DNA of 64,000 nucleotides from positions 2,418,001-2,482,000 of the forward strand of contig CP092781.1 in assembly GCA_022493055.1 (NCBI GenBank), written 5' to 3'. The position numbers and the translations under genes were made by a program. Position 1 is the first letter of the stretch. The number at the start of each line of letters is the position of its first letter. This document shows positions 19,217 to 30,195 of the stretch, one piece after another. Source of the stretch: Staphylococcus roterodami (GTDB lineage Bacteria > Bacillota > Bacilli > Staphylococcales > Staphylococcaceae). A model generated the notes under the pieces. That model was not told where the DNA came from, did not search any database, and saw only the letters and a list, made by a program, of their open reading frames with translations.

Positions 19217-20271
19217 TATTCCGCACCTCCGATTGCTTCTATAGGGTCAACTTTAAATAATTTGATGAATGATAATGTCGCACCTATAATTGCGACTACG
19301 ATAAATAACCCTACCATTAATACAATGTTTTCAGCTGTTAAGTAAAATGGCATAGTCACAGGCATAATAAATGATAGTCCAACTATAATCCCTACAGCGA
19401 TACCTACACCAATGATTGTTAACGTTAAAATTTGTATAACTAAGGCACTTAATAAATGTCTTGTTTTAATACCAATTGCTTTTAAAATACCAATTTGCGA
19501 AATCTTTTGAATCGTCATGACATAGAAAAAGGCACTTAAAACAATGGCTGTAATGACAAACAAACTAACAATCATCATATTTAACGGTGCTTGTTCTGCT
19601 TGATAACTCGCAATATTGCTCGTTAAATCATTTTCATTAACAATTTGAACTCCATCAATTTTATTAATATCATCACGCTGTTGTTTCGTCATATTCTTCA
19701 CTGGATAAAACGATGTACTTACTTTGTTCATTTCATTGAATCCTTGATCATTCAGTAACACGATAGAACTGTGTGCATACATTGTGTCACTTAAGACGCC
19801 TGACACTCTATAAGTTGTTGAATTATTTTTAAAATGAACTCTGTCTCCGACTCTAATGTTATCAGCAGCTAACTTATCATTGATAGCTACTTCATGTTCA
19901 TTTTTCGGGTACTCCCCTTTTATTAATTTTAAACGCTGTTGTTTAACATCATTCATCGTGATAACGTCTTGATCTTTATCTGACATTTTCAATGTTTGAA
20001 CATTCATTTTAAGTGGCTCTTGATGAATTACATTTTTTATTTGCTGTTGTTGTTCAGCATTAAGTTGAGATTTTTCAATTTGTGGTTCTTTCATTTTTTG
20101 AACAATATATTGATCATTATTAAAATGCTCAAACAAAGAAATATTTTCCCTACCTAGTCCTTGTGCTAGACCGCTAATAAATAACACCATAATACTTAAT
20201 AACATAATGATTACAGTGATTAAAATATAACGAAACTTATAAAACATAATCTCTTTAATCGCTAATTTCAC
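19216..20271 (-). CDS. hrtB: Haem exporter permease HrtB
   Basis: 351 residues of the FtsX/MacB permease family: an N-terminal membrane segment (about 16-38), an extracytoplasmic domain of about 190 residues, and three C-terminal membrane segments starting near residue 235, with the FtsX motif around [19 protein letters not shown]. It is the first gene of the hrtBA unit, 49 bases downstream of the HssR direct repeat, so it is induced by haem through HssRS. No recognisable ribosome site stands out beyond GGGAGAAG. Confidence 0.95.
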   Translation of the reverse strand: MKLAIKEIMFYKFRYILITVIIMLLSIMVLFISGLAQGLGRENISLFEHFNNDQYIVQKMKEPQIEKSQLNAEQQQQIKNVIHQEPLKMNVQTLKMSDKDQDVITMNDVKQQRLKLIKGEYPKNEHEVAINDKLAADNIRVGDRVHFKNNSTTYRVSGVLSDTMYAHSSIVLLNDQGFNEMNKVSTSFYPVKNMTKQQRDDINKIDGVQIVNENDLTSNIASYQAEQAPLNMMIVSLFVITAIVLSAFFYVMTIQKISQIGILKAIGIKTRHLLSALVIQILTLTIIGVGIAVGIIVGLSFIMPVTMPFYLTAENIVLMVGLFIVVAIIGATLSFIKLFKVDPIEAIGGAE

Positions 20272-20319
20272 TTTAATTCACTTCTCCCTATTTCTAATTT
20301 AAAGTTAGTATAGGATTGA

Positions 20320-20339
20320 AATGTGAACTCAATATGAAC
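20320..20339 (-). promoter_or_regulatory. HssR binding direct repeat upstream of hrtB
   Basis: On the minus strand GTTCATATT (20339-20331), a two-base GA spacer and GTTCACATT (20328-20320) form the direct repeat known as the HssR target for hrtAB activation in S. aureus. Only one base differs between the two halves. It lies just upstream of a TATACT hexamer at 20306-20311. Confidence 0.88.
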
Positions 20340-20405
20340 AATTGTTTTTTTACGCAAAATTATTTTACATGTATAATAAATGAAAAAGATAAGGAGCATA
20401 TAACT

Positions 20406-21080
20406 ATGGTGCAATGTCTTGTTGTCGATGACGACACTCAAATCCTAAATTACGTCGCTCATCATTTACAATCTGAACATATCAATGCATACACACAATC
20501 AAACGGTGAAGCAGCTTTACAATTATTAGAACATCAAACAATTGACATTGCAGTTGTGGACATCATGATGGATGGTATGGATGGTTTTCAATTATGTAAT
20601 ACATTAAAAAATGATTATGATATTCCTGTTATTATGCTGACTGCTCGTGATGCGCTTAGTGATAAAGAACGTGCATTTTTAAGTGGTACAGATGATTATG
20701 TAACGAAACCATTCGAAGTTAAAGAACTCATTTTCAGAATCCGCGCTGTATTACGTCGTTATGATATCAACACAAATACGAAAATGACCATCGGTAATTT
20801 AACTTTAAATCAGTCATATATGGAACTCCAAGTCGAAAATAAAACAATGACATTACCAAATAAAGAGTTTCAATTATTATTTATGCTTGTTTCCCATCCT
20901 AAACAAATTTTCTCGCGTGAACATATTATCGAAAAAATATGGGGATATGATTATGAAGGAGATGAACGAACTGTTGACGTTCATATTAAGCGGCTACGTC
21001 AAAGATTAAAAAAATTAAATGCCACACTTACCATTGAAACAGTAAGAGGACAAGGCTATAAGGTGGAGAATCATGTTTAA
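20406..21080 (+). CDS. hssR: Haem-sensing response regulator HssR
   Basis: 224 residues of the OmpR/PhoB family: receiver domain with acidic pocket DDD at 8-10, phospho-acceptor Asp52 (VVDIMMDG) and Lys in TKPFEVKEL, then a winged-helix DNA-binding domain ending [20 protein letters not shown] and [10 protein letters not shown] chose the ATG at 20406 because AAGGAG lies 9 bases before it; the frame stays open 30 codons further upstream, but that part overlaps the HssR box. It overlaps hssS by 8 bases. It activates the divergent hrtBA genes. Confidence 0.95.
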   Translation: MVQCLVVDDDTQILNYVAHHLQSEHINAYTQSNGEAALQLLEHQTIDIAVVDIMMDGMDGFQLCNTLKNDYDIPVIMLTARDALSDKERAFLSGTDDYVTKPFEVKELIFRIRAVLRRYDINTNTKMTIGNLTLNQSYMELQVENKTMTLPNKEFQLLFMLVSHPKQIFSREHIIEKIWGYDYEGDERTVDVHIKRLRQRLKKLNATLTIETVRGQGYKVENHV

Positions 21081-22446
21081 AACGCTCTATGCTAGAATTG
21101 CAATTTATTCCATTACAGTCATTTTATTTAGCGCACTAATAAGCTTTGTATTAACCAATGTGTACTACCATTTTAATTTGAAAGCTGCGAATGATGCTAA
21201 AATCATGAGGACACTTAAAGAAGCAAGACAATATGAACAAGAATCCAAACCAGCAGATATCCAACAATACTTTAAACATTTAGGACAAATGAACTATCAA
21301 ATCGTGACGATTGATCAAAAAGGTCATAAAACGTTTTATGGTGAGCCCTTTAGAAAAGATACGTTATCTAAAGAAGCGATTAACAATGTATTAAACTACA
21401 AAGACTATCATGGTATTAAAAATAAACCTTTTGAATTATTTGTGACTGGTTTCTTTGATAACGAGACAGATAATACAGTTGGTGTTCATTTTAAAACAAA
21501 AGAAGGCTCATTAGCTGTATTCATGCGTCCTGATATTGGCGAGACGTTTAGTGAATTCAGAACTTTCTTAGCTGTATTATTGATATTATTATTATTCATT
21601 TCAATTTCCTTAGTAATCGCTTCAACTTATTCAATTATTCGTCCAGTTCAAAAGTTAAAGCAAGCAACTGAAAGACTAATTGAAGGTGATTTTGAAACGC
21701 CTATCAAACAAACACGAAAAGATGAAATTGGAACATTACAGTATCACTTTAATAAGATGAGAGAATCATTGGGTCAAGTCGATCAAATGAGACAACATTT
21801 CGTACAAAATGTATCTCATGAAATCAAAACACCATTAACGCATATTCATCATTTATTAAGCGAGTTACAACAAACTTCTGATAAAATATTACGCCAACAA
21901 TATATAAATGATATTTATACCATTACAACACAGCTGAGTGGATTAACAACTGAATTGTTACTTTTATCTGAATTAGACAATCACCAACATTTATTATTCG
22001 ATGATAAAATACAAGTCGATCAACTCATTAAAGAGATTATTCGTCACGAGCAATTTGCTGCCGATGAAAAGTCTTTAATCATCTTAGCCGACTTGGAACC
22101 TATACATTTCCTAGGAAATCAACGATTGTTACATCAAGCGCTGAGTAATTTGTTAATAAATGCTATTAAGTATACAGATATTGGTGGAGCGATTGATATT
22201 TCATTGCAACATAATCACAACAACCTCATTTTCAAAATAAGCAATGACGGTTCACCAATTAGCCCACAAGCTGAAACACGTTTATTTGAACGTTTTTATA
22301 AAGTGAGCAAACATGATAATAGCAATGGTTTAGGTCTCGCAATTACAAAATCCATTGTGGAATTACATAAAGGTACAATTCAATTTTCACAAAGTACTGA
22401 TAATGTAACGACATTTACTATTACATTGCCAAATAATTCACATTAA
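21073..22446 (+). CDS. hssS: Haem-sensing histidine kinase HssS
   Basis: 457 residues. Two membrane segments (about 9-30 and 164-186) enclose a sensor domain of about 130 residues. A HAMP domain (about 187-240), the dimerisation His249 in [15 protein letters not shown] and an HATPase domain with N ([12 protein letters not shown]), and GLGLAI boxes follow. It phosphorylates HssR in response to haem. The ATG overlaps hssR by 8 bases. A strong hairpin follows the stop. Confidence 0.95.
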   Translation: MFKTLYARIAIYSITVILFSALISFVLTNVYYHFNLKAANDAKIMRTLKEARQYEQESKPADIQQYFKHLGQMNYQIVTIDQKGHKTFYGEPFRKDTLSKEAINNVLNYKDYHGIKNKPFELFVTGFFDNETDNTVGVHFKTKEGSLAVFMRPDIGETFSEFRTFLAVLLILLLFISISLVIASTYSIIRPVQKLKQATERLIEGDFETPIKQTRKDEIGTLQYHFNKMRESLGQVDQMRQHFVQNVSHEIKTPLTHIHHLLSELQQTSDKILRQQYINDIYTITTQLSGLTTELLLLSELDNHQHLLFDDKIQVDQLIKEIIRHEQFAADEKSLIILADLEPIHFLGNQRLLHQALSNLLINAIKYTDIGGAIDISLQHNHNNLIFKISNDGSPISPQAETRLFERFYKVSKHDNSNGLGLAITKSIVELHKGTIQFSQSTDNVTTFTITLPNNSH

Positions 22447-22451
22447 TCTCT

Positions 22452-22490
22452 ACCTCCTGAAAAACATTTCTGTTTTTATTTCAGGGGGTA
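22452..22490 (+). terminator. Terminator after hssS
   Basis: TACCTCCTGAAA pairs with TTTCAGGGGGTA, with an inner AAAACA/TGTTTT stem, followed by TCTTTTAT. Confidence 0.8.
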
Positions 22491-22607
22491 TCTTTTATAT
22501 AGACTAGCGATTTCTAACCACTTAACATTCAGTTTCTACCATTCAACATAATTTAAATATATCGATAATCGTTTATGGTTTAATAAATTTGAAGGAGGCA
22601 TTAACCT

Positions 22608-23051
22608 ATGATGAAACTCAATTTATTTATCAATGAAAATGAGACGGAATCTTATATTGATATACATGCACCTAAAATGAATGATCATGTTCAAAGTATT
22701 ATTAATGCAGTCAATGATTTAGACAAATCAAATACATTAGTCGGATACATAGACAAAGAAATTCATATCATTCATGTATCAGATGTTATAACATTACAAG
22801 TTATCAATAAAAATGTAACAGCCGTTACAAGCAATCAAAAATTCAAACTAAAATTACGACTTTACGAACTAGAAAACCAATTACCACAGCATTTCATTCG
22901 CATTTCCAAATCAGAAATAGTCAATAAGTATTACATTGAAAAATTATTATTAGAGCCAAATGGACTTATACGTATGTATCTTAAAGGGGCGCATTACACC
23001 TATTCTTCAAGACGCTATTTAAAAACAATAAAGGAGAGATTATCATTATGA
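22608..23051 (+). CDS. LytTR-domain transcriptional regulator
   Basis: 147 residues. The C-terminal 100 residues are a LytTR DNA-binding domain ([21 protein letters not shown], then [18 protein letters not shown] and [12 protein letters not shown]). The N-terminal 45 residues are short and carry no receiver domain, so this is a stand-alone LytTR protein. GGAGG lies upstream of two ATGs (22608 and 22611). It overlaps the following membrane protein gene by ATGA. In other Firmicutes, LytTR genes paired with a small membrane protein form antagonistic two-gene systems; whether that holds here is inference. Confidence 0.85.
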   Translation: MMKLNLFINENETESYIDIHAPKMNDHVQSIINAVNDLDKSNTLVGYIDKEIHIIHVSDVITLQVINKNVTAVTSNQKFKLKLRLYELENQLPQHFIRISKSEIVNKYYIEKLLLEPNGLIRMYLKGAHYTYSSRRYLKTIKERLSL

Positions 23052-23503
23052 AGCATTTAATCAACTCATTATTTATCAGCTTAATCGTCGGTCTAAGTCT
23101 TTCACTATTCTTTAGTATGTTATTTGCAGATGGTAAATATTATCCACTCAATCCACAATCAACTATTGGCATATGGTATTATACTCATTTCACAGAAACT
23201 ACCGTAATGTTGATTTCTATCATTTTATGGTTACTCATAGGCGTCGTCTTTTTCCTTGGAGATTTTATCTTTAAATACACAGATTGGGGCATTACTAAAG
23301 CAACTATAATGCATTTCATAACAACGTATGTCGGATTCTTACCTTTAGCAATGCTTGCCGGTTGGTTTCCACTAACAATGAATTACCTAATCATGTTTAC
23401 AATTATGTTTATCGTGGTTTACGTATTGATTTGGATTATTCAATTCTTTAAAAACAAGAAATACGTAGATACTATTAACAAGCAACTGAAACAATTAAAA
23501 TGA
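23048..23503 (+). CDS. DUF3021 family membrane protein
   Basis: 151 residues with four hydrophobic segments (about 8-28, 52-75, 92-112 and 116-136) and a short basic tail. The size, topology and position directly after a LytTR gene fit the DUF3021 family. The start overlaps the LytTR stop (ATGA), indicating coupled translation. It could hold the LytTR protein at the membrane or sense a membrane signal for it; this is inference. A perfect 14-bp terminator follows. Confidence 0.8.
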   Translation: MKHLINSLFISLIVGLSLSLFFSMLFADGKYYPLNPQSTIGIWYYTHFTETTVMLISIILWLLIGVVFFLGDFIFKYTDWGITKATIMHFITTYVGFLPLAMLAGWFPLTMNYLIMFTIMFIVVYVLIWIIQFFKNKKYVDTINKQLKQLK

Positions 23504-23519
23504 TTTTATTAAAATTATA

Positions 23520-23567
23520 AAAGCTATACATTGCACTAAAGTAGTCTCTTCTACAATGTATAGCTTT
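23520..23567. terminator. Perfect-stem terminator after the LytTR/DUF3021 pair
   Basis: AAAGCTATACATTG (23520-23533) is exactly complementary to CAATGTATAGCTTT (23554-23567). Confidence 0.9.
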
Positions 23568-23678
23568 ATGTCATATTTATTTTAAATACGCATGAACTGA
23601 ATGATATGTCTTTACTAATCTCAAATTGAATTGTAACTACAACTGTCCTTTACGACATCATCGTATCACGGTAAAAAC

Positions 23679-24242
23679 CTAACGAAATGCATTTACAAAT
23701 ATTTTATTCATTATCTCCGCCACTTCTTTAGGACTTTCTTTATATCCTCTTATCACCCAATCTTGTAATACACCAATTACAGCATTACTCATAAAAATTA
23801 ATAAAAAATACTTCTCTTTTGTCGTTAACATTTTAGTATTTAACACAGGTACGATATTAATTTCAATTCTTTGTTGTATAGTTTTTTTAATAACTTGATG
23901 TATTTTATATGCACTATCATCGCCTAATAATTTTAATATCAGTTGCCCTTCACTTAACCAAAAACGAATCATCTTATTTAAAAAGATGGCTTGCGTAGGA
24001 ATACCTTCTTTTAGAAACTTCTTTTTGGCATTTTTCAATAACATATTAAGGTATATATAAACAAAATCGTCTTTACTTTTAAAATGCGCATAAAAAGTTG
24101 TTCTACTTATTTGGCTTTCGTTACAAATATCTTTAATAGTGATATCGGTATATGACTTTCTCGTTAAGAGACTATACAATCCATCATGAATACGATTGAG
24201 TGTTCTTGTTATACGACTATCTGTAAAAGCTGTTTGATCCAT
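23679..24242 (-). CDS. TetR/AcrR family regulator of the adjacent ABC exporter
   Basis: 187 residues from the ATG at 24242, which follows GGTGGTG; an upstream in-frame ATG at 24266 would cover the ribosome site and an inverted repeat. The N-terminal DNA-binding domain reads IKDICNESQISRTTFYAHFKSKDDF. The C-terminus (VLQDWVIRGYKESPKEVAEIMNKIF) fits the Gram-positive TetR_C type, resembling the regulator at 12821. It is divergent from an ABC exporter operon across 133 bases, so it likely represses that operon. Confidence 0.85.
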   Translation of the reverse strand: MDQTAFTDSRITRTLNRIHDGLYSLLTRKSYTDITIKDICNESQISRTTFYAHFKSKDDFVYIYLNMLLKNAKKKFLKEGIPTQAIFLNKMIRFWLSEGQLILKLLGDDSAYKIHQVIKKTIQQRIEINIVPVLNTKMLTTKEKYFLLIFMSNAVIGVLQDWVIRGYKESPKEVAEIMNKIFVNAFR

Positions 24243-24260
24243 AGGTTCACCACCTTTTCC

Positions 24261-24283
24261 GAACATTTAAAGTAAATATGTTC
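24261..24283. promoter_or_regulatory. Inverted repeat, probable operator for the TetR regulator
   Basis: GAACAT (24261-24266) and ATGTTC (24278-24283) flank an 11-base AT-rich spacer. The repeat lies between the divergent TetR and ABC genes. Binding is inferred. Confidence 0.45.
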
Positions 24284-24375
24284 ACTATTTATTAATTTAT
24301 TATCCGCAATCATAATATACGCTTAAGATGATATATAAATAAAGCAAAATGTGTATTAATACAGGAGGGACTACA

Positions 24376-25104
24376 ATGACTCAAAGTATAGCAACATTAA
24401 ATAATGTAGTTAAAACGTATAATAAACAACGCGTGTTAGATCAAATTAGTATGACTATTAACGAAGGTGAATTACTTGGCTTAATAGGACCTAGCGGATC
24501 TGGTAAAACAACTACAATAAAGTGCCTTTTAGGAATGGAAAAGATAGATAAGGGTTCAGCAGAGATTTTTGACCAAAAAATGCCTAATCGAAATATTTTA
24601 AAACGATTAGGTTATATGGGACAGACAGATGCATTATATGAAAATTTAACTGCATATGAAAACTTGAAGTTTTTTGGTCATTTATCAGGCCTTAAAGGAA
24701 AAGTATTAGAAAATCATATAAACAAGCATATAACGTTAGTAGATTTAGAACATGCTTTAACTAAAAAAGTTAGTCAGTTTTCCGGGGGCATGAAACGCCG
24801 ACTATCTATAGCAATGACATTATTATCAGAACCGGATTTGATTATTTTAGATGAGCCAACTGTTGGGATAGACCCTAAATTGCGTCAACATATTTGGAAG
24901 CAATTTAAAGAAATGACACAAAAAGGTAAAAGTGTTGTTGTCACTACACATGTCATGGACGAGGCAGAACGTTGTGATAAAGTGGGACTTATTGTAGACG
25001 GAAAACTATTTGCTTTAGATACACCAGCTAATTTAAAAGAGCAATTTAATGTAGATACCATTGAAGCGGTATTTATTAAAGCTGAGGAGGTTCATAACTC
25101 ATGA
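24376..25104 (+). CDS. ABC exporter ATP-binding protein (drug/antibiotic type)
   Basis: 242 residues from the ATG at 24376, preceded by AGGAGGG. Motifs: Walker A GPSGSGKTTT near residue 40, Q-loop LGYMGQTDALYENLTAYENL, signature FSGGMKRRLSIAMTLL, Walker B LIILDEPTVGIDPKLR and switch His VVTTHVMDEAERC. The sequence class is the ABC-2 drug-export group (DrrA/CcmA-like). The stop overlaps the permease start by ATGA. A TetR gene is divergent. The substrate is unknown. Confidence 0.9.
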   Translation: MTQSIATLNNVVKTYNKQRVLDQISMTINEGELLGLIGPSGSGKTTTIKCLLGMEKIDKGSAEIFDQKMPNRNILKRLGYMGQTDALYENLTAYENLKFFGHLSGLKGKVLENHINKHITLVDLEHALTKKVSQFSGGMKRRLSIAMTLLSEPDLIILDEPTVGIDPKLRQHIWKQFKEMTQKGKSVVVTTHVMDEAERCDKVGLIVDGKLFALDTPANLKEQFNVDTIEAVFIKAEEVHNS

Positions 25105-26183
25105 AAATTTTAGCCATTATAGGACGCGTGTTAAAAGAAATGTTACGCGATAAACGTACACTTGCCTTGATGTTTTTAGCACCTATTTTGATATTAACTT
25201 TAATGTATTTTATTTTTAATGGGGACGAAAATGATTTGAAAATCGGGTTAGATTCGTCAGTATCTTCAAATATAACTAATCAATTCCCAAATAAAGATGT
25301 AACACTACAAACATTTCATTCACACCAAGATATTAAATCTAAAATAGAAAACAATCACCTTGACGGCTTTATTTATCAAGAAAATCAGACGTTACATGTC
25401 GTATATACAAATGAAGATCCTAGCAAGTCTAACATGATTAAACAATTAGTTGGCAAAGCAATTCAGCAAGATAAATTAAGCGGTATAAAACACCTTGTAG
25501 AAAAATTGCCTGCATCAATGAAACCAACGAACAATCAAAATATAAGCATCTCAAATTCTTATTTATATGGTAATTCAGACAGCAGTTATTTCGATAAAAT
25601 GTTTCCAATTCTAATAGGTTTCTTTGTATTTCTATTTGTATTTCTAATTTCTGGTATTGCATTATTACGAGAACGTACAACTGGTACATTAGAGCGTGTT
25701 TTATCAACTTCAATTCGACGTAGCGAGATTGTGATAGGTTATCTCATTGGATATGGTATTTTCGCGGTAGTTCAAACATTAATCATAGTTCTTTTTTCAA
25801 TCTATTTATTGAATATTAGTTTAGCTGGTAGCTTATGGTATGTTATTTTAATCAATATTTGTTTAGCAATCACTGCGCTATCAATGGGGATTTTCATTTC
25901 TACATTTGCTAATTCTGAATTCCAAATGATCCAGTTTATTCCATTAGTCGCTGTACCTCAAGTGTTCTTTTCAGGTATTTTCCCACTTGAAAATATGCCT
26001 AATTGGCTAAGTAATATCGGCTACCTATTTCCGCTAAGATATGCTGGTGATGCATTAACAAATGTCATGATTAAAGGACAAGGCTGGAATCATATTTGGT
26101 TTGATTTATTAGTACTTGTCATTTTCACCACCGTCTTTATCATCTTAAACATCGTTGGTCTAAAACGCTATAGACATGTATAA
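25101..26183 (+). CDS. ABC-2 type permease (YhfI/DrrB-like)
   Basis: 360 residues: an N-terminal membrane segment (about 20-39), an extracytoplasmic region of about 130 residues, and five C-terminal membrane segments with the ABC-2 motif RERTTGTLERVLSTSIRRSEIVIGY and the FFSGIFPLENMPNWLSNIGYLFPLRYA signature. It partners the ATPase encoded just upstream with a 4-base overlap. The transcript probably ends in the long repeat hairpin at 26249-26420. Confidence 0.9.
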   Translation: MKILAIIGRVLKEMLRDKRTLALMFLAPILILTLMYFIFNGDENDLKIGLDSSVSSNITNQFPNKDVTLQTFHSHQDIKSKIENNHLDGFIYQENQTLHVVYTNEDPSKSNMIKQLVGKAIQQDKLSGIKHLVEKLPASMKPTNNQNISISNSYLYGNSDSSYFDKMFPILIGFFVFLFVFLISGIALLRERTTGTLERVLSTSIRRSEIVIGYLIGYGIFAVVQTLIIVLFSIYLLNISLAGSLWYVILINICLAITALSMGIFISTFANSEFQMIQFIPLVAVPQVFFSGIFPLENMPNWLSNIGYLFPLRYAGDALTNVMIKGQGWNHIWFDLLVLVIFTTVFIILNIVGLKRYRHV

Positions 26184-26248
26184 ATTTTATAAATCAACCT
26201 AATTTATAATTTTACTTTACAATTATAAAATCTATAAATATCAGCATA

Positions 26249-26420
26249 AAAAACGAGATTGAGACATAAAGATTTTGTGCTCTGGGAAACCGATTAACGG
26301 CGTCCCAAAAGCAGGATTTTCGTCAGAAACTCTCACGATTCGACAAAATTTGGAAAACAATTTTGCTCATCGTTCGGTTCTGCTCAAATCCTAAACGCTT
26401 TTGTCCCGACCTCGTTTTTA
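26249..26420. repeat. Long staphylococcal intergenic repeat, folded as a terminator between convergent genes
   Basis: The element starts AAAAACGAGATTGAGACATAAA and ends TTTTGTCCCGACCTCGTTTTTA. Its ends pair (ACGAG with CTCGT, and flanking bases), making a 170-base snapback structure; internal parts such as CGACAAAATTTGGAAAAC and its neighbours also pair. I know similar elements at many S. aureus intergenic sites. It lies between the ABC permease gene and mqo1, where a shared terminator is needed. Confidence 0.7.
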
Positions 26421-26423
26421 TTG

Positions 26424-27902
26424 TTATTTTACATTCAAATATTTTGTTACTTCTTTATTAATTTCATGATATAAATCTTCATGCTCAGTTAAGCGATAAC
26501 CAAATGATGGTACCATCTCTTTAATCTTCGGTTCCCAATCTTTGAATTCATCTCGATAGCAACGTTGTAATACATCAAACATAATATCAACAGCTGTTGA
26601 TGCTCCAGGCGATGCTCCTAATAAGGCAGCTAACGTTCCATCGTCTGAAGTAATAACTTCTGTACCAAATTGTAAATTACCCTTTGCATCTTCAGTATCT
26701 TTAATTACTTGTACACGTTGACCGGCTTTAATAACTTCCCAATCTTCATTTTTCGCATTTGGGAAAAAGATTCTCAAATCATCCATACGCTCATCATTAG
26801 ACAACATTAACTGCGAAACTAAATATTTAGTAAGGCTCATTTCTTTTATCCCAGCAGATAACATCGTTACAATATTATTCGGCTTAACTGATTTAATTAA
26901 ATCCATATGTGAACCTGTTTTTAAAAATTTAGGTGAAAATCCTGCAAATGGCCCAAATAATAATGAACGTTTACCATCTACAAAGCGTGTATCTAGATGT
27001 GGTACTGACATTGGTGGTGCACCAACCGCTGCCTTCCCATAAACTTTAGCATGATGACGATCAATGACCTCTTGATTCGTACAGCGAAGGAATAAACCAC
27101 TAACAGGGAATCCACCAATATGTTTTGATTGCTTAATACCTGTTTTTTGTAATAGTGGTAAACTCGCACCACCAGCGCCAATAAATACAAAATTAGCTTC
27201 ATATGTTTTTGTTTCATTACTTCCTAAATCTTTTACTTTTACTAACCATGTCCCTGTTGTTTGTTGTTTAATATCTAATACATTTTGTTTGTATCGAATA
27301 TCAACACCACGTTGTTCTAAATTATTAAATAACTTTGCAGTTAAAGCACCAAAGTTCACATCCGTACCTGTTTCATCATACGTTAACGCAATCGGTTCAT
27401 TTGATTTACGACCTTCAATCATTAATGGTACCCAAGATTTCATTTCTTCTTCATCTTGAGATAACTTCATTTTTTCGAATAAAACATTTTTCTGCAATGT
27501 TGCTACACGATTTTTAATAAATGCTACATTTTCTTCACCAATAACAAAGCTCATGTGTGGCACCGCTTGAATAAAATGACCTGGGTTATCCAGTTGTCCA
27601 GTTTTAACTAAATATGCCCAAAATTGCTTAGAAATTTGGTATTGCTCGTTTATCTTAATTGCCTTATTACAATCAACCGTGCCATTTTTGCCCTCTTTTG
27701 TATAGTTTAACTCACATAGTGCAGAGTGACCTGTACCAGCATTATTCCATACATTTGAGCTCTCTTCGCCAGGTTGTGATAATTTTTCAAACACTTTAAT
27801 GTTCTTCTCTGGTGATAATTCTTTCAATAATGTTCCTAAAGTTGCACTCATAATACCGCCACCTATTAAGATGACATCTGTTTTGCTATGTTGTGTTGTC
27901 AT
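26424..27902 (-). CDS. mqo1: Malate:quinone oxidoreductase
   Basis: 492 residues from the ATG at 27902, which follows GGGGGA; an upstream in-frame start at 27947 is unlikely. It oxidises malate to oxaloacetate, passing electrons through FAD to menaquinone at the membrane face. Motifs: the dinucleotide-binding [11 protein letters not shown] near residue 12, [38 protein letters not shown] and [11 protein letters not shown]. It is one of two paralogues in S. aureus; the other acts mainly on lactate, and this one is the malate enzyme by gene position. The L-lactate permease lies just upstream on the same strand. Confidence 0.92.
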   Translation of the reverse strand: MTTQHSKTDVILIGGGIMSATLGTLLKELSPEKNIKVFEKLSQPGEESSNVWNNAGTGHSALCELNYTKEGKNGTVDCNKAIKINEQYQISKQFWAYLVKTGQLDNPGHFIQAVPHMSFVIGEENVAFIKNRVATLQKNVLFEKMKLSQDEEEMKSWVPLMIEGRKSNEPIALTYDETGTDVNFGALTAKLFNNLEQRGVDIRYKQNVLDIKQQTTGTWLVKVKDLGSNETKTYEANFVFIGAGGASLPLLQKTGIKQSKHIGGFPVSGLFLRCTNQEVIDRHHAKVYGKAAVGAPPMSVPHLDTRFVDGKRSLLFGPFAGFSPKFLKTGSHMDLIKSVKPNNIVTMLSAGIKEMSLTKYLVSQLMLSNDERMDDLRIFFPNAKNEDWEVIKAGQRVQVIKDTEDAKGNLQFGTEVITSDDGTLAALLGASPGASTAVDIMFDVLQRCYRDEFKDWEPKIKEMVPSFGYRLTEHEDLYHEINKEVTKYLNVK

Positions 27903-28281
27903 AACAAATACAGTCCCCCTTTTTAAAATGAATAATGGAACTTTCAACTAAATTCTACGCATTGATACCACTTTGAATAAATATGTGTCTAAACAGGTTC
28001 CTATGGTTAGGCTTTCATATTTTCTGATTATGTATATAAATTAATTTATAAGAACTAAACTACTTTAATTATATACTTTATAAGCCTCAGGAAAAAGACA
28101 AAACCATGAACCTTAACAGCTATCAACAATATTGCTTTGATATCCAATTACTCATTTTTCATTTTAACATAAAGCGCTATCATTATTGTAATATCAAACT
28201 TCTTACTTTAATAATCCAATAAAAAAAGATGAGACGTTAGAAAACATCTCATCCTGGTTGTATTATATTTTGAAATACATT
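27903..28281 (-). other. 379-base spacer between lctP and mqo1, with the lctP terminator
   Basis: GATGAGA (28228-28234) pairs with TCTCATC (28247-28253), and a run of seven T follows on the minus strand (28221-28227), which is the lctP terminator. The rest is AT-rich and presumably carries the mqo1 promoter. I see no gene in it. Confidence 0.75.
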
Positions 28282-29880
28282 TTAAAGTAATGACAAAATG
28301 AATGTCCAAATACAGATAAAGATTAATAAACAAACACTGTATTTCAATGTCATTTTCAATAATTCTGATTCCTTACCAACTTGTTTAACAGCTGCAGTGG
28401 CAATCGCAATCGATTGTGGAGAAATTAATTTTGCAGCTACACCACCTACTGTATTCGCAGATACGAGTAACGAACCACTTGTACCAATTTGTTGAGCAAC
28501 AGACGCTTGTATCGGTGCGAATAATGAATTGTTATTTACAACAGATCCAGTCATAAATACGCCAATCCAACCTAAAATTGGTGATAATACTGGGAACACA
28601 TTACCTGCTTTCGCAATACCTTGTCCCATTGCTGCACTTAAACCACCATAAGTTGTAATTTTTGAAATTGCTAAAATGAAGCAAATTGTAAGAACTGGCA
28701 ACCATAATTCTTTAAATGTTACACCAAATAATCTTCCTGCATCTTTAAAATTAACCTTTTTAGACATTAAAATTGTAATAATAATAGTTAGTAAAATAGC
28801 TGTACCAGTTTGTCCTATAATGTTTAATGTTAACACTAATGGTTTATGCGTAATGTCACTTACTGTACCAGGTAAATTAAATTTAAATACTAATGATGAT
28901 AATGCCCCATTTGGTAAGAATAAGTTTTTAAAGAATGGTGCACTCCAAATCATTACGATAACTGTTAAAACAATGAACGGGCTCCACGCATGTAATACAG
29001 CTTTACCAGAGTGTGCTTTAGCAGGTTCGATTTCTTCATCTTTGTTAACACGATAAATATGTTTTGGTTGGAATTTTTTAGAAAATACTGCTAACGCTAA
29101 CATTGTTAATAACGGTGGAATAATATCTGCTAATTCTGGTCCGTTGAAAACTGTTAATAAACCTTGAGTAACAGTATAAGTAATGGAAACTACTAAAATT
29201 GCTGGTAATGTTTCTTTAACTCCTCTTATGCCATCAATGATAAAGATAAGTAAGAATGGAATAACGAAATTAATGATAGCTAATGTCAAAGTTGCTGATT
29301 GAGAAACACCTAAAACTGAAACATCGCCAGGTAATTTCAATGTTTCAACCACACCAACTGGAATACCAATTGCACCAAAAGCACCTGATGCTGCGTTTGC
29401 AACTAAACATAACATCGCAGCTTTTAATGGGTTAAATCCTAATTGAGTTAATAATAGCGCACAAATTGCAATCGGCACACCAAAGCCTGCTGCACCTTCT
29501 AAAAATGCGTTAAATGCAAATCCAATAAGTAAAACTTGTATACGTTGGTCTTGTGAAATATTTGTAATACTATCTTGTATTGTTAAAAATTGCCCAGATT
29601 CAACAGTAATTTTGTATAAAAGTACTGCCATCATAACGATATAACCAATCGGAATAATACCTTGGAAGAAACCTTCAACTACTGCACCAGAGGCTATGCC
29701 AACTGGCAATTTGAAAAATGGTATTGCAATAAGTAATGTTACAACAAGTGTAGTAATTGCCGCATAAATACCTTTCATTTTAAAGACTGTTAAACAAAGT
29801 AAAAATAATACAATCGGTATTGCTGCAATTAAAGACGATAATAATAAATTATCAAATGGATTAAACGTATTTACTAACAT
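28282..29880 (-). CDS. lctP: L-lactate permease
   Basis: 532 residues with 12-14 hydrophobic segments, typical of the LctP family of lactate:H+ symporters. Characteristic blocks: VVEGFFQGIIPIGYIVMMAV, FNAFLEGAAGFGVPIAICA, NAASGAFGAIGIPVG and GVFMTGSVVNNNSLFAPIQA. A Rex operator lies about 105 bases upstream of the ATG, fitting the known NADH/redox control of lactate genes in S. aureus. Together with mqo1 downstream it suggests organic-acid uptake and oxidation, although each gene has its own terminator. Confidence 0.93.
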   Translation of the reverse strand: MLVNTFNPFDNLLLSSLIAAIPIVLFLLCLTVFKMKGIYAAITTLVVTLLIAIPFFKLPVGIASGAVVEGFFQGIIPIGYIVMMAVLLYKITVESGQFLTIQDSITNISQDQRIQVLLIGFAFNAFLEGAAGFGVPIAICALLLTQLGFNPLKAAMLCLVANAASGAFGAIGIPVGVVETLKLPGDVSVLGVSQSATLTLAIINFVIPFLLIFIIDGIRGVKETLPAILVVSITYTVTQGLLTVFNGPELADIIPPLLTMLALAVFSKKFQPKHIYRVNKDEEIEPAKAHSGKAVLHAWSPFIVLTVIVMIWSAPFFKNLFLPNGALSSLVFKFNLPGTVSDITHKPLVLTLNIIGQTGTAILLTIIITILMSKKVNFKDAGRLFGVTFKELWLPVLTICFILAISKITTYGGLSAAMGQGIAKAGNVFPVLSPILGWIGVFMTGSVVNNNSLFAPIQASVAQQIGTSGSLLVSANTVGGVAAKLISPQSIAIATAAVKQVGKESELLKMTLKYSVCLLIFICIWTFILSLL

Positions 29881-29985
29881 AGGCTGACTCTTCTTTCCAT
29901 AAAGTAGTAGTGTTATTGCTTCATTAAAATCATGCTCTGGCTATAGCTTTTTGTTATCGATAACATTTTCAGAACAGTGAGATCA

Positions 29986-30003
29986 ATGTGATTTTTTTCA
30001 CAA
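29986..30003 (-). promoter_or_regulatory. Rex operator upstream of lctP
   Basis: On the minus strand TTGTGAAAAAAATCACAT matches the staphylococcal Rex consensus TTGTGAAWWWWTTCACAA at nearly every position (half sites TTGTGA and TCACA-). Rex represses fermentation and lactate genes until NADH rises; lctP is a reported S. aureus target. Confidence 0.82.
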
Positions 30004-30195
30004 TTAAAATATACCATCTTTTCAGACTATTAACAATATCACTTTCCTATTTAATTGTTTTATTTTTCATTTTAAATCTGTTAATCAAAATGAATTGTAC
30101 TTAATGTAATAAAGCGACTCATACAATTCATGAATTTTACATAAGACCGTGATAAAATGAGAAAGATACTACGATGAGAAATGGAAGTTATAGCT

